Positions 1 to 15,000 of a stretch of DNA of 64,000 nt are shown here, in pieces (position 1 is the first letter of the stretch; each line of letters opens with the position of its first letter). Under the pieces are notes generated by a model. The model saw only the letters and a list, made by a program, of their open reading frames with translations. It had not been told where the DNA came from and did not search any database. The stretch comes from Acanthornis magna. Taxonomy: Eukaryota > Chordata > Aves > Passeriformes > Acanthizidae. The position numbers and the translations under genes are program-made. The stretch spans positions 2,170,001-2,234,000 of the forward strand of contig JAWUZG010000177.1 of the NCBI GenBank assembly GCA_036785705.1. Direction: 5' to 3'.

Positions 1-3000
1 CACAGTCCCCAGATCCCCCATCCCCAATACCTCCAGTCCCCAAATGCCCACATCCCAATACCCTCTGTCCCCAATAACCCCAAATCCCCCATCCCCAATA
101 CCCCCAGTCCCCAGATCCCTCATCCCAATACCCCCAGTCCCCAGATCCCTCATCCCCAATACCCCCAGATCCCCATTCCCAATACCCCCTCTCCCCAGAT
201 CCCCCATCCCCTGCCCCACATCTCCCCTGCCCCCCAGCCCCCCCCCGGCCAGCCCCCAGCCGTGTCCCCTGTCCCCCCGTGTCCCCGTACCCGACACACT
301 CGGCCACGTGTCTCATGGACTCCTGGGACACGAACACGTGGCAGGCGAAGCGGCTCAGCACCGGGTGCTTGGTGATGAACCCGAAATAGCTGCGGGGTCG
401 GGGCACGGGCTCAGGGGGCGCCCCAAATCCAGCCCGGGGGGGCTCTGCCAGGGGACACCCCCCGAGCCCCGGGACAGCCACAGCAGGGACACCAAGAGTG
501 GGCAGGGGGCTCTGGAGTGGCACCGGGAGTGTCCCTGGCAGGGGTGGGGGTCCCTTGGGGTGCCCATGGATGGGGTGGGGGTCCCTTGGGGTGTGGGTCC
601 CATGGGGTGTCCCTGGCAGGGATTGGGGGTCCTTGGGATGCCCATGGATGAGGTGTGGATCCTTTGGGGTGTCCCTGGATGGGATTGGGGTCCTTTGAGG
701 TGTCCCTGGATGAGGTGTGGGTCCTTTGGGGTGTCCCTGGATGAGATTGGGGTCCCTTGGGGTGCCCCTGGGTGGGACTGTGGTCCCTCAGGGTGTTCCT
801 GGGTGGGATTGGGGTCCATTGGGGTGTCCCTGGATGAGGTATGGATCCTTTGGGGTGTCCCTGGATGAGACTGGGGTCCCTTAGGGTGTCCCTGGGTGGG
901 ATTGGGGTCCTTTGGGGTGCCTCAGGTGGGATTGAGGTCCCTTGGGGTGTCCCCGGGTGGGATTGGGGTCCCTCGGGGTGCCCCTGTCAGGGATTGGGGT
1001 CCCTCGGGGTGCCCCTGGGTGGGATTGGGGTCCTTTGGGGTGTCCCTGAGTGGGATTGGGGTCCCTTGGGGTGTCCCTGTCAGGGATTGGGGTCCTTTGG
1101 GGTGCCCCTGGCTGGGATTGGGGTCCCTCGGGGTGCCCCTGTCAGGGATTGGGGTCCCTCGGGGTGCCCCTGGGTGGGATTGGGGTCCTTTGGGGTGTCC
1201 CTGAGTGGGATTGGGGTCCCTTGGGGTGTCCCTGTCAGGGATTGGGGTCCTTTGGGGTGCCCCTGGCTGGGATTGGGGTCCCTCGGGGTGCCCCTGGGTG
1301 GCAGGGGGTCTCACCAGCTGTTCCGGGGGTGGCACCCGCAGAAGGAGATGTTTTTCATCTGGAAGAAGTGGCTGCAGCGCTCGAACTGTGTGGGACAGGG
1401 GAGGAGAGAGGTGTGAGCAGCTGCTGGGGGGCCAGAGACCCCAAAAGCGGTGCCCCCACAGCCCTTGATTGCCCATCGCCCCCCAAAGCTGCACCGCTCC
1501 GCTCTGTCACCCCCAAACCCACGGCCCCGCCCTCCTCATCATCCCCAGCCCAGACCCCCAGAGCCCTGACCCCATGGTCACCCCCAGACCCACACCCCGT
1601 GCCCCTCATCACCCCCAAACTCACCCCCCACATTCCTCCCCCCCGGTCACCCCCAAACTCAGACCCCAACATCCCTCACCTCCTCATCAACCCCAAATCT
1701 CCTTTTTGCCCCCCAAATCCAGATCCCTGCCCCCCCACCCCCTAGTCACCCCCACGCCCTCTCCCCTGGGGTCCCCCTGTCCCCCCCCAAACCCAGACCC
1801 TCACACCCCTCATCACCTCCCAGTCACCCCCAAACCTTCTCCCCTCCTCTCCTGGTCACCCCCAAACCCAGAACCCTGCCCCCCCACCCCCTGGTCACCC
1901 CCAAACCCAGAACCCTGCCCCCCCACCTCCTGGTCACCCCCAAACCCAGAACCCTGCCCCCCACCCCCTAGTCACCCCCACGCCCTCTCCCCTGGGGTCC
2001 CCCTGTCCCCCCCCCAAACCCAGACCCCCGCACCCCTCATCACTTCCTGGTCACCCCCAAACCTTCTCCCCTCCTCTCCTGGTCACCCCCAAACCCAGAA
2101 CCCTGCCCCCTCCACCTCCTGGCCACCCCCACGCCCTCTCCCCTCCCCTCCTGGTCACCCCCAAACCCAGACCCCCGCACCCCTCATCACCTCCTGGTCA
2201 CCCCCACGCCCTCTCCCCTGGGGTCCCCCCCAAACCCAGGCCGCCGCCCCCCGCCCCTCGCGCTCCCCCCGGCCCCTGGCCGTGCCGCACCTCCTGCTCG
2301 GCGCTGTACTCGGTGACGGTCAGGATGAGTTTGATGCCCTGCAGCGTCACCTCCAGGTCACAGCTGGCCGGGGGGCGCAGGTGCACCGTCAGCTTGCGGG
2401 TGGTGGCGATCTGGGGGGACAGGACTGTCAGGGGAGTCCCGCCGCCCCCGCGGGGGTCCCGCCGCCCCCTCCTCACCTTCTGCATGGCGGCGCAGAGGAT
2501 CCCGTTGCCCTGGTGGTACGGGACCTCCACGGAGCCCAGGAACTGCACGTTGAACCTCTCCACCCAGCACGGGTTCCTCTTCAGACCTGCGGGGCGAAGG
2601 GCCGAAGGAGAGGGCGCCCCGAACGCCCCGGGACCCCTCCCCAAAACCCCGAGGGCCCCTCGGGCGCCTACCGATGGCGTCGCGGGCCTGGCCCACCACC
2701 TCGTGGGCATAGAAGGCGGGGAAGATGCCGCGCTCGCCCGTCCGCATGTTGTAGCCCCGGTACCAGTAATCGTCCTCCTCCAGCTCCACCAGGATGGGAT
2801 CGTCCACGTCCAGCTCCAGCTCGTCCTCGTGCCGCGGGATGAACCTGGGGGACATGGGGATCTGGGGACCTGGGCAGCCCCAAAGGCTCTGTGCCCCTCG
2901 GGTCAGCGTCACCCCAAAATCCCACCCACCCCACAGCCCTGACCACCTGATCATCCCCAAACCTGCTCCCCTCAGCATCTCATCACCCCAAAATCCCACC

Positions 3001-6000
3001 CACCCCACAGCCCTGAGCTCGTGGTCACCCCCAAACCTGCTCCCCTCAGCATCTCACCACCCCAAAATCCCACCCACCCCACAGCCCTGAGCTCGTGGTC
3101 ACCCCCAAACCCACTGCCCTCAGGTCATCATCACCAACCCAAAAACCCGCCCACCCCACAGCCCTGAGCTCATGGTCATCCCAAACCCATTGCCCCCAGC
3201 ACCTCACAATCCCAAAATCCCACCCACCCCACAGCCCTGAGCTCATGGTCATCCCAAACCCATTGCCCCCAGCACCTCACAATCCCAAAATCCCACCCAC
3301 CCCACAGCCCTGACCACCCGATCATCCTCAAACCAGCTCCTCTTAGCTCCTCATCACCCAAAAACCCACCCACACCACACCCCTCGTGTGGACACCTCCT
3401 GGACACCCCCAACCCCACAGTCCCACCCCCCTGATGTCATGGTCACCCCCAAACCCACAGTCCCACCCCCCTGATGTCATGGTCACCCCCAAACCCACAG
3501 TCCCACCCCCCTGATGTCATGGTCATCCCCAAACCCACAGCCCCATGGTGTCTGTGGGGTGCCTGCCCTGGGGGAGCTCTGCAGGGAGGGGACACCCCCA
3601 GAGCCCCGAGATGGCAACAGTGGGACCAGGAGCGGGCAGGGGACCCTGGGGTGGCACTGAGGGACCCTGGATGTCCCTGGCAGGGGCTGGGGTCCCTGAG
3701 GGTGGCCATGGTGTCACCCCGGGGTGGCCTCACCTGAAGACAGCGCGGTGGGTCTGCTCTCGCTCCTCACCGTTCACCATGCAGGAGAACAGCCCGAAGG
3801 ACTCTGTGCCTGCGGGGACAGCCGTGCCAGGGGGGACAGGGACACTGCCACCCCCTGGGGACACTGCCATCCCCTGGGGACACTGCCACCCCCCTGGGGA
3901 CACCGCCACCCCCTGGGGACACCGCCACCCCCTGGGGACACTGCCACCCCCTGGGGACACTGCCACCCCCCTGGGGACACTGCCACTCCCCTGGGGACAC
4001 CACCACCCTCCTGGGGACACTGCCACTCCCCTGAGGACACTGCCATCCCCTGGGGACACTGCCACTCCCCTGGGGACACCGCCACCCCCCTGGGGACACT
4101 GCCACCCCCCTGGGGACACCGCCACCCCCCTGGGGACACTGCCACCCCCCTGGGGACACTGCCATCCCCTGGGGACACTGCCATCCCCTGGGGACACTGC
4201 CACTCCCCTGGGGACACCGCCACCCCCCTGGGGACACTGCCACCCCCCTGGGGACACCGCCACCCCCCTGGGGACACTGCCACCCCCCTGGGGACACTGC
4301 CATCCCCTGGGGACACTGCCACCCCCCTGGGGACACCGCCACCCCCTGGGGACACCGCCATCCCCTCGGGACACCGCCATCCCGAGGTGCTGCAGGACCC
4401 TAGGGGTTATCACTTGTGGGGTCAGAATGCTCCTCTCGGGGGTCCCACCTTCAGAGCAGGGCTGGGGACCCCTGTGGTCACTTTGAGCCTGCCCCATCTC
4501 CCGGGACACGTCACGACATGCCGTGACATCCCGTGACGTATCGTGACATGGGAATGGTGCCATGGCCAGGATGGCTGGGGCAGGACGGGGAGGGCAACCA
4601 GTGTGCCAAGAGCCAGGACGGTATGGCACAGCATGGCATGACATATCGTGACATGCCGTGACATATCACGACATGCCAGACACGGCACACAGGAATGGCT
4701 GGGGCAGGGCACGGAGGGCAGCCGGTGTTCCCAAGTCACACAGAGAAGCCTGGGACAGCGTGGGATGGCACAATACGTCACAACATGTCACGACATGTGA
4801 CGATATGACACAGCCACTCACTGGAGGAGCGCGAGGTGCTGTTGACGAAGACGTTGAGGAACTTCTTGGAGAACTGCAGGTCGGCCTCGGGGGACGAGTC
4901 CTCGGAGGAGCTGCGCGTGTCGGGGGCCACCAGGCCGTCACCGAAGGCCACCTCGTCGTCGCAGGCGCGCAGGATGTCGCTGTCGTCGCTGAGCACGGAC
5001 GTGCAGCGCCGCAGGCTGACCAGCTCCAGCTGCGTGTGCTCGTCCACCACCAGCGTGTACTTGACCGAGTCGTAGGCCAGCGACTCGTCCAGCGCCGGCG
5101 GCTCGGGCGGCACCGGCACCTCCCCGGCCGGGCTGGCCCTGCGCGGGGCCACCTCGGCCTCCTCCAGGGTCATGGCGAAGCCGCGGTTGGTCTTGGCCGT
5201 GGACACGTCCAGCGCGGCGGGGTCGCCGTCGGGCGCTAACCGGACGTCGTCGATCATGGAGTCGGCCTCCAGCACCCCCGAGTCCAGGTCCCCGTCGAGG
5301 GCCCAGCGCCGGGGGCTGGCGGGGCGGCGGTCACCGCCGGGGACGGCGGGCTCGGCGCCGGGGGACGCCCGCGGTGGCGGCGCCGGGCGGCAGCCCAAGG
5401 TGGCCAGGACCTCGGAGGCGTCCAGGCGGCCGAGGGCGACGGGGCGGCCGGGGCACACGGGCGCGATGGTGTCGTTGGTGGGGTTGCTGAGGAACAGGAA
5501 GGGCCCCGGCTCCTCGGCCGGTGGCTCCGGCGGCGGCTCGGCGGCCGCGTGCTCGGCCTCGGCCAGGGAGCTGCGCAGCGTCTCCATGTCCACCAGCTCG
5601 ATGGCACCGCGCTGGCACCGCGCCGGCGCCGCGTCCCCCAGCGCCGCCGGCGAGTCCTGCGGGCCCGGCTCCTCGTCCAGCGCCTCGCTCAGGATCTCGG
5701 GCTCCAGGTCGGAGGCGGGCGAGATGGTGTCGCACAGCGAGTGGGTGTTCTGGAAGCACTCGTCCGGGCACTTGATGGGGTACGAGCCCTCCGAGATCAT
5801 CTTGTTCACCAGATTGCTGAGCAGCCACGGCGAGTCCGAGTCCTCGCTCAGGTCGGGCTCCGACTCCGAGTCCGAGTCGTACTCGCTGTTGTCCTCCTCG
5901 TCCGCCTCGGGCATCAGCTTGGGCCCCACGGGCAGGTAGAAGGAGCGGCGGATGCTCTCCAGGCTGTGGTCGGGGTCGATCTTCAGGTCCAGGGGGCTGG

Positions 6001-9000
6001 CGCTGGACACGTCGGTCTGGCCCTCGGGCGCGGGGCCGTCGGCCGGGTCCAGGCTGTCGTAGTAGGCGTCCATCTTCAGCTCGGCCAGGCTCTCCCTCCG
6101 GACCACGCCGCGCTCCGGCGGGCCCCTCTCGGCCGGCTCCTCCTCATCCTCCTTGCCCTTGTCCAGCAGCAGCGAGTCCTTGATGCCCAGCAGGCCGGGC
6201 GCCTCCAGCTCGGGCTCCAGCTCACCCTCGGAGCCGGGCGAGCTGGCCTCCTCGATGGAATTGGTCAGGTGGGACGAGCGGCCGCTGCTGCTGTCGCTGC
6301 TCAGGTCCAGCTCGGTCTCCGAGATGGACGAAATCATGTTGCTGACCAGGCGCCCGCCGGCGAAAGCCGCCTCGAGCTCCCCGTCCACGTCCGAGTCGGA
6401 GCCGGGCGAGCTGAGCTCGTCCCCGCGCCGCCCGCCGGGCAGGAAGGGCTTGGCCGTGCGGCTCGTGAGGTCGGCCTCGATGCCGGGGTCCGAGGAGGGC
6501 GAGGTGGTCTCCGAGGAGCCCGAGGGGTGGCCGCGCACGCTGGCGGCCCGGCCGGACTGGGGGCCCTCCCCGTCGGAGCTGAGCGGCTCCGCGGGGCCCG
6601 GAGCCCCGTCCCGCTCCGGCCGGGGCCGCGGCTGCGGCTGCGGCTGCGGCTGCGGGCGGGGGGACCCCGGGCTGCCGCCGCCCTGGGGCTGCGTGGGGGC
6701 CTGGGGGGCGGCCTGGGGCGGGGGACCGGCGTCGGGGGGGCCGGGGGGAGCCGCGGGCCCTGTTGGAGAGAGACAGGGGTGAGGAGGCGGGGGCGGCTGG
6801 CGGGGGCGCGGCGGGGAGAGCGGAGCTCGGAGCGCAGCGGAGATGAGGTTCATGTTAAAATCGGGCGCGGCTCTCGGGGGCGATGGGTTACCATGTGCCA
6901 GGGACTCGGGGCTGTTGCCTTGCGAGTCCAAGGGGGAGGGCGGCAGCGAGGGGGGGGCCCCCCCGGGGCCCGGCGGGCTCTCCAGGCAGGGTCCGTCCAG
7001 GATGCAGGCGTGGGGGGACGAGTGTCCTGCGGGAAGGGCGACACGGAGCCGGGGTCACCCCGCGGGGCGGCCGCGGGACCCCCGGCACCACCCCCCCACT
7101 GTCACCCCCCATGGTCACAGCCCCGCTGTCGAGGCCCCGCGCTCACCGGTGTGTGAGGAAGAGGAGGAGGAGGAGGAGTGGAGGAGCGCGTCCTGCCAGC
7201 TGGGCCGGGGGGCGGGCGGGGCGAAGCTGCCGTTGTTGTTCAGGGAATCCTGCGGGAAGAGCAGGGGGAGGGGGCGGTGAGTGGGTGACCCCCGCAGGGA
7301 GCGTTTGGGGACTCCGGGGGGACACCGGGGGTGTCGCAGGGCAGCACTCGGAGGTGCCTGGCAGCCCCCGCGCCACGTGCCCGGGGTTTATCCGGATTAG
7401 GGCCGCCGCATCCCTGGATCCCCTGCCCGGCCGGGCGCGCGCCAGGAGCCAGGGATGGCAGGGCATGGCATGGCGTGGGGTGGCACGGTGCCCATCCCGG
7501 GGACGAACCCTGCGGGGACGCGCCAGCACCGGCGCTGACCCGCGGGACACCGGGGTGAGACCCCCCGAGCACGGCCCGACCCCCGGCGGGACCCCCGAGC
7601 CGCCGCCGCCCGGCGCCGCAGGGATGTGGGGAGCCCCAGGAATGCTGGAGCCCCGGGAATGTCCCGCCGGCGCGGCGGCAGCTGCGGATTAGTCCCGGCG
7701 GGAAGCGCGGGCAGCGCTAATCCCGGCGGATCCCGGCGGATCCCAGCGGGAGGACAGATTAGGGAGCGCGGCCGGAGCCGCCGGGCACGAGCTGGGGTGG
7801 CCCAGACCGGGATGGGATGGCCCATGGCCCCCGGGATGGACACCGGGGGGACAGGGGGACAGGGATGGGATGGCCCATGGCCCCCGGGATGGACACCGGG
7901 GGGACAGGGGGACAGGGATGGGATGGCCCATGGCCCCCGGGATGGACACCGGGGGGACAGGGGGACAGGGATGGGATGGCCCATGGCCCCCGGGACGGAC
8001 ACCGGGGGGACAGGGATGGGGGGATGGGGATGGATGCTTGGGGGACAAGAATGGGTGCTTGGGGGACAAGAATGGGTGCTGGGGGGACAGGGACAGGGCT
8101 AGGGTGACAGGGATGAGGGGATGGGAAGGGTGGTGGAAGGGAGGGGGATGGGTGGTGGGGTGACAGGGATGGGTACTTGGGGGGGATGGGGGGACAGGGG
8201 TGGGTTCTGGGGGACAGGGATGGGGGTGACAGGGATGGGGGGACGGGAAGGGTGGTGGAAGGGAGGGGGATGGGTGGGGGGGTGACAGGGATGGGTACTT
8301 GGGGGGGGGATGGGTGGCTGGGGGGACAGGGGTGGGTTCTGGGGGGCACACGGATGGATGCCGGGGGACAGGGACACAGGGCCCGAGGACCAGGATGTCC
8401 CCTCCTGCTGGGACCCACGGAAGGGTCAGATTCGGGCGGACCCAGGGGCTCCACCCCACCCCTTCCCCAGGGACGATGGAGCAAGGCCGGGATGGATCCG
8501 CTCGGCCTGGCGGGGCAGGGCTGGGTAGGACCCCCGGGCCCTGTCCCCCTGCGGTGACCGCCACCCCCAGAGCCCCCCCCGGGCCGCAGCGCGCGGTGCC
8601 CTCCCGGGAGAGGCGGGGGGCCCGAAATTCCCGAGGGCCCCCGGTTCCCTGGCAACGGCGGCGGCTGCAGCCGCTCCGCACGCCGCTCCCTTCCCACACA
8701 CTGCGGTGGCGCGGCCGGGCCAGCCCCGCCACGCGTGCGCGGCGACACGGGGACACCCCTGCGGCGCCACCGCCGCGGGGACACCCCGGGGGAGCCCCGA
8801 GTCCGTGGGAAAAGGGGGACGGGGGGTGCGGGTGGGCACGAGGGACACAGACCCCCCGGGAGGGAAGGGACACTGTCACAAGGTGACAGCGACCCCCGCG
8901 GAGGGGACACCCTGCGGCCACTCCCCTCACCTGGGTGCCCGGGGCCGTCAGGTTGAGGGTGGTGGGGCGGTGCTTCTGCGTGTCCTCCAGGGCGGGCGAG

Positions 9001-12000
9001 GGGATGGGCGAGGCCGAGGGGGACGGCGGCGCCTCCAGCTCGTTGCCTTCCTCCTCCTCCTCTTCCTCGTCATCGTCGTCGTCGTTGTCGTCGATCATCT
9101 CGAACTCCTGGAAGTCGTCCTGGAAGGTGCACACGGGGTGCGGCTGCTCCCCGCGCTCCAGCACCAGGCAGTCCTGCGGGCGGCACCGCGTCAGGGACAG
9201 GCGACAGCCGCGGTGGCGCCCTCCCCGCCCCCAGGGGGTGGCGGTGTCCCCGAGCCCCTGCGGGGTGTCCAGGAGGGGACACGAGACCCCCTGCTCAGCC
9301 CCTTGGCCTCAGCGCCCGGCCGGGCTGAGAGCCACCAGAGCCACCGGAGCGGTGCCAGCGCTGTGGGTGAGTTGTGCCAGCCCAGGGTCCCCACGGCCCC
9401 CTCGGTGTCCCCAAGGGCCACCAGGCTCCTGCACCTTCTCGTAGTGGTCCGAGTCATAGTTGAGGCCGATGCCGCAATCGTCTGTGATCTCCGACAGGTC
9501 CTCGTCATCGAACTCCTCCAGGCTGATGTCCTGGGGGGGCCTGGGGACAGGGGGGACACAGCTCAGGGACAGGCCAGCCGCCACCCCATGGCACTGGGAG
9601 AGCAGAGTGGCACCGTGGGGACATCAGCCATGGTATGGCTGGCACCCCTGGCATGGGAGCACCAGGGATGTGGCACCACAGCCTGTCACCTCTGGTGCCA
9701 CATGGACATGGCCCCACAATCCTCAGCGCCAGCATGGGACAGCCACAGGGACATGTCACCATAACGCTGTCACCTCTAGTGCCACATGGACATTGCCATA
9801 ACCCTGTCACTCGTGGGCGCTGGCACAGAACCACAAGGACGTGTCACCATAACTGTGTCATCCCTGGGTTGTGGCACAGAAGAACCACAGGGATGTGTCA
9901 CCAAAACCCTGTCACCTGTAGTGCCACATGGACATGTCACCACAACCCTGTCACCTGCAGTGCCACAAGGACATGTCACCATAACTGTGTCATCCCTGGG
10001 CTGTGGCACAGAAGAACCACAGGGATGTGTCACCATAACCCTGTCACCTGTAGTGCCACATGGACATGTCACCACAACCCTGTCACCTCTGCGTGCTGGC
10101 ACAGAACCACAAGGACATGTCACCATAACTGTGTCATCCTTGGGTGCTGGCACGGGACAACCACATGGACTTGTCACCCCAGCCCTGTCACCTGTAGTGC
10201 CACATGGACATGCCACCACAACCCTGTCACCTGTAGTGCCACACGGACATGTCACCATAACCCTGTCACCTCTGGGTGCTGGCACAGGACAACCATATGG
10301 ACATGTCACCATAACCCTGTCACCTCGGGGTGCTAGCACAGGACAATCCCATGGACATGCCACCACAACCCTGTCACCTCTGGTGCCACATGGACATGCC
10401 ACCACAACCCTGTCACCTCTGCGTGCTGGCACAGAACAACAAGGACACATCACCACAACCCTGTCACCTGTAGTGCCACATGGACATGGCACCATAACCC
10501 TGTCACTCCTGGGTGCTGGCACAAGAGAACCACAGGGACACGTCACCATAACACATGGACATGTCACCACACCCCTGTCACCTCTGGGTGCTGGCACAGG
10601 AGAGCCACACGGACGTGTCACCAACCCTGGCACACTTGGTGCCACATGGACATGGCACCACAACCCTGCCACCTCTGGTGCCACATGGACATGGCAGCAC
10701 ACCCCTGTCACCCCTGGGTGCTGGCACATGGACATGGCACCATAACTCTGTCACCCCTGGGTGCTGGCACAGGACAACCACAGGGACACGTCACCAAACT
10801 CTGTCACCTCTGGGTGACACATGGACGTGTCACCGCACCACTGTCACCCCTGGGTGCCACACAGACACGTCACCACACCCTGTCACCATGCGGTGGCACG
10901 CGGGTGGGTGGAGGTGCCGAGGCCACCCCATGTCCCAAATTCCCAGCCCTGTGAAATGCCTGGAGCCGAGGTGGGGAGGGGACAGTCACCACCCCCATGT
11001 TTTGGGCTGACCTGTGCTGCTGGGGGGGTCCCTGGGGGCCACTGGGGGTCACTGGGGGGTCACACAGGCAGGACTGGGGTGACAAAGGGGACCCGGGCTC
11101 CGACACCCCAAGGCTGGGAAGTCTGAGGGGCGCTGAGCGCATTCCCAGGGAACGGGGGTGCCATGGAAACCAGCGGTTCCTGCGGGAATCAGGGAAGGGA
11201 GAGAAATCCCGGCAGGATTTGGGGTCGGGAACAGAAATTGGGCATTTTGGGGGGCTCGGCAGGGCGGGAGATGTGGCCTGGGTTCCAGCGGGACCCTCTG
11301 GTCACCGTCCACGGGGTTAGGGACACCCAAGGCCACCCAGGGGTGTGTGGCAGCCGCCGGGTGCCAGTGGGACCCTGTGCCCACCTTCCCCGGGATTGGG
11401 GACACCCGGGTGGGCTCCTCCGGAGGGGACAGGTCCAGGGGCTCAGCCCGGAATGTGGCAGCGGGGTCGGACCCCAAACGGGGGTTCAGGGCTGTCCCCT
11501 CTCCTGCTGTCGCCCCAAAGCCGCCGGTGCAGCCCCCGGGCCCGGCACGGGGCCGGGCACCTGCTCCCGATTCCCCGGCAGGAAGATTCCCCTAATCCCA
11601 TAATTCCCAGAAGTAGGGCACGGCCGCGCCGAATCCGCGCAGATTTGGGGCAAAAGCGGCAGAAACGGAGACTGGGGGGGCCGGGGGCTGCGGAGGGAAC
11701 GGGGCTGAGAGGGACCCCAAGGCCTGGAGAGGAGTGGGGGGCCCTGGGGCTGTGAGGTGAAGGGTCCCGGTGGGTTGGGGAGAAGGGTCTGTGGGGGTTT
11801 TGGGGTGCAGAGCCCCGCGGTGTCGGGAGCAGAACCCTTCGGGGTGCAGAGCCCAGGGTGTCAGGGAGCAGAGCCTTTTGGGTGCAGAGCTTTTTGGGGT
11901 TTAGGGATCAGAGCCCCGGAGTTTTGGGGAGCAGAACCCCGGGGCTTTGGGGAGCAGAGCCTTTTGGGGTGTGCAGAGCTTTTCTCGATCTCGGGGAGCA

Positions 12001-15000
12001 GAGCCTTTTGGGGTATTGGAGTGCAGAGCCCTTTGGGGCACAGAGGCCTGGGGTGTTGGGGAGCAGAGCCCTTTGGGGTGCAGGACTCTGAGGTGTTGGG
12101 GAGCAGAGCCCTTTGGGGTGCAGAACTCTGAGGTGTTGGGGAGCAGAGCCCCGGAGTTTAGGGTCCAGAGCCCCAGGACACTGGGGAGCAGAGCCCTTTG
12201 GGGTGCAGAGTCCCAGGATGTTGGGGTGCAGAGCTCCGGGGTTTTGGGGTGAAGAACCCTTTGGGGTGCAGAGCCCTTTGGGGTGCAAAGTCCCAGGGTG
12301 TTGGGGTACGGAACTCTGGGGTTTTGGGGTGAAGAGCCCTTTGGGGTGCAGAGCCCATCAGGATGCAGAGTCCCAGGATGTCGGGGTATGGAGCTCCGGG
12401 GTTTTGGGGTGAAGAACCCTTTGGGGTGCAGAGTCCTGGGATGTCGGGGTGCAGAGCCTTTTGGGGTGCCGACCCCATCTCCCCAAGCCCAGGGAATATC
12501 GGGGGCTGCCCCCCTGCTGGAAGACCCCCGGGTTCCTCTGCCCTCCCAGGGGTGAGCAGGGAGGGGTCTTAGGGGGTCCTGTGGCCACCCCGGGGGGACA
12601 GGGACAGTGGGGCTGGGAGTCCTTCCGGGATGGGGACCCCGGGGTCTGCTCCTGCACCCCTGGACCCTCCTCACTGGGGAGCAACTCCTGCTCCTGCCTC
12701 ATCCTGGCTGGGGGACACGGGAATGGGGTGGGAATGGCGGGACGGGGACACCGCGGTGGGACAGGAATGACACGATGGGATGGGGACACTGTGGTGGGAC
12801 GGGAATGACACGATGGGATGGGGACACTGTGGTGGGATGGGAATGACACAGTGGGATGGGGACACTGTGATGGGATGGGGACACTGTGATGGGATGGGGA
12901 CATGATAGCATGGGGATGACATGATAGGATGGGAACACTGTGGTGGGGTGGGATGGTCACAGTGGCATGGGGACACTGTGATGGGATGGGGACATGATAG
13001 GATAAGGATGGCATAATAGGATGGGGACATTGTGGAGGGATGGGGACACTGTGGTGGGATGGGAATGACACAGTGTGATGGGGCACTGTGATGGGATGGG
13101 GATGACATGATAGGATGGGAACACTGTGGTGGGGTGGGATGGTCACAGTGGCAGGGGGACACTGTGATGGGATGGGGATGACATGATAGGATGGGGACAC
13201 TGTGGTGAGGTGGGATGGTCACAGTGGCATGGGGACACTGTGATGGGATGGGGACGACATGATAGGATGAGGATGGCATGATAGGATGGGGACATTGTGG
13301 AGGGATGGGGACACTGTGGTGAGGTGGGATGGTCACAGTGGCAGGGGGACACTGTGATGGGATGGAACCACCAGTGAGAGCCGATCCAGCCCCACAATCC
13401 CCCGATGGGACCCTTGGGGACCCTGCTGGGGCCAGAGCCCAGGCTGTGCTGGGAGCCTCGGAGCCACCAGAGATGAGCAGCAGGAGCAAGGACAGTGTCC
13501 GTCCCCACCTTGGGGACACTCCAGGGGCCGGCTGGGAGCGAGGGGCACGAGCGGCACTGAAGGAGGGGACGGGGACAGGGAGGTGTCACCCAGCCCCACA
13601 CAGAGAGGGGGTCGGGAAGAGCTGGAGGCAGCAGGACCCCACACCCCCCACAATGCCATCCCAGTGACCCCACCGCCACCACCCCGAGCTGGGATGGGCC
13701 CGAGGGGACCCCAAAGAGCTCCAGCGTCACCTGGCGCAGGGCACGGGGCCGGGCCGGGCTGGGGAGGGGACAGGCGGCGGTGCCAGCGCTGCCAGGGCCC
13801 GGCTCCCCGGGGAGCGCAGGCCGCGGGCGGCTGGAATTTCCTCCTCCCTGCCAGCCCCGCTCCCTGGACGCTGCCCGGGAGCGGCTCCGGAGCGGTGGCA
13901 AGGGACCCCCACAGTGGCCGTGCCCCCCACCTGCTCCCGAGGCCAGCAAGGGCCGCAGGGAGTCGGATCTGACCCTGCGGTCACCCCAAATCGGTGACCT
14001 GCGGCTCCTGCCTGGCACCTGGGGCTGCCACGGCCCGGCCGGGAGGTGGGAGCCATCCAAGGCCCGGCTGCGTGTGTGCCTGGAATTCCCACACAGAATT
14101 CCCACATCGAGCGTTCCCACCCCATTCCCGCCAGCTCGGCCTCTCCTCTCCGGCCAGAGGGTCCCACATCAGCGGCCACCCCAAGGGGCTGGGCACCCCC
14201 TCCCCGAGGGTCCTCAGGGAAGGCACAGCCCGATTTGGGTCCTCGTTCCTTCCCCGTTCCCTGATGGAGCTCGGGATGCTCAGGGAGGCTCCGCCACGGC
14301 ATCCCCAGGGACTGGCCTCGTTTTTCGGGATGGCTCCGGGCACCGCTCCCGCTGCCCCGGCTGCCTCCGACCCCCGCGGCTGGGCCGAGCTGGGGGTCCC
14401 GGCGGTCCCCAGGGCCCGGCCCGGGGCCGAGCAGCCCCAGCAAGGCCGTGGTGTCCCCTCCCTGCGCCACCGCGGGCAGGGACACCCCGGGGTCCTGCTG
14501 CGCAGTGTCCCGGGAAGGGGACAGCCCGGGGACGGGGATGCCTGGGCAAGGGGACAGGGATGCCTGGGGAAGGGGACATCCCGGGGAAGGGGAGCAGCCC
14601 AGCCCAGGCCACGGCCACCCAAGGGCACACCCGCAGCCCCCTGTGCCCTGCTCCTCTCTCCGCAGCCCCGGGCCCCCCCGGTGCCCCTCGCCGCCGCCTC
14701 CTGCCCTTCCCGCCCCGCTGCCGGGCGCCTCGGCCCCGCACTGCGCCAGCCTGGCCCGCACGCCGCACCCCGAGCCCGCGCCCCGCGCCCCGACCCACGG
14801 CCCCGCACCCCGACCCGCGCCCCCCAAGGTCAGGCGCGGGACGGGCACAGCCGCGTCCCCTCCCCGCGGGACCCCCGGGGCCCCTCCGGGAAGGTGACCG
14901 ATACCGGGGCCCCGGTGCGGCGTCCCGGCTGCGGGAACCCCCCGGGATCACCCCCGGGATCACCGCCGGGATCACCCCCTGGCATCCCCCCGGCCGCGCC

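Noticed and set aside
1..290. Last coding exon of MAPK8IP2
   Set aside because: The stretch is a CCCCAGTCCCCAGATCCC repeat with no frame encoding the TEDIYLE end, so the exon must lie beyond the left edge.
5549..7156. Long open frame antisense to MAPK8IP2 exon 6
   Set aside because: High GC and codon bias of the JIP2 exon suppress stops on the opposite strand. No domain was found.
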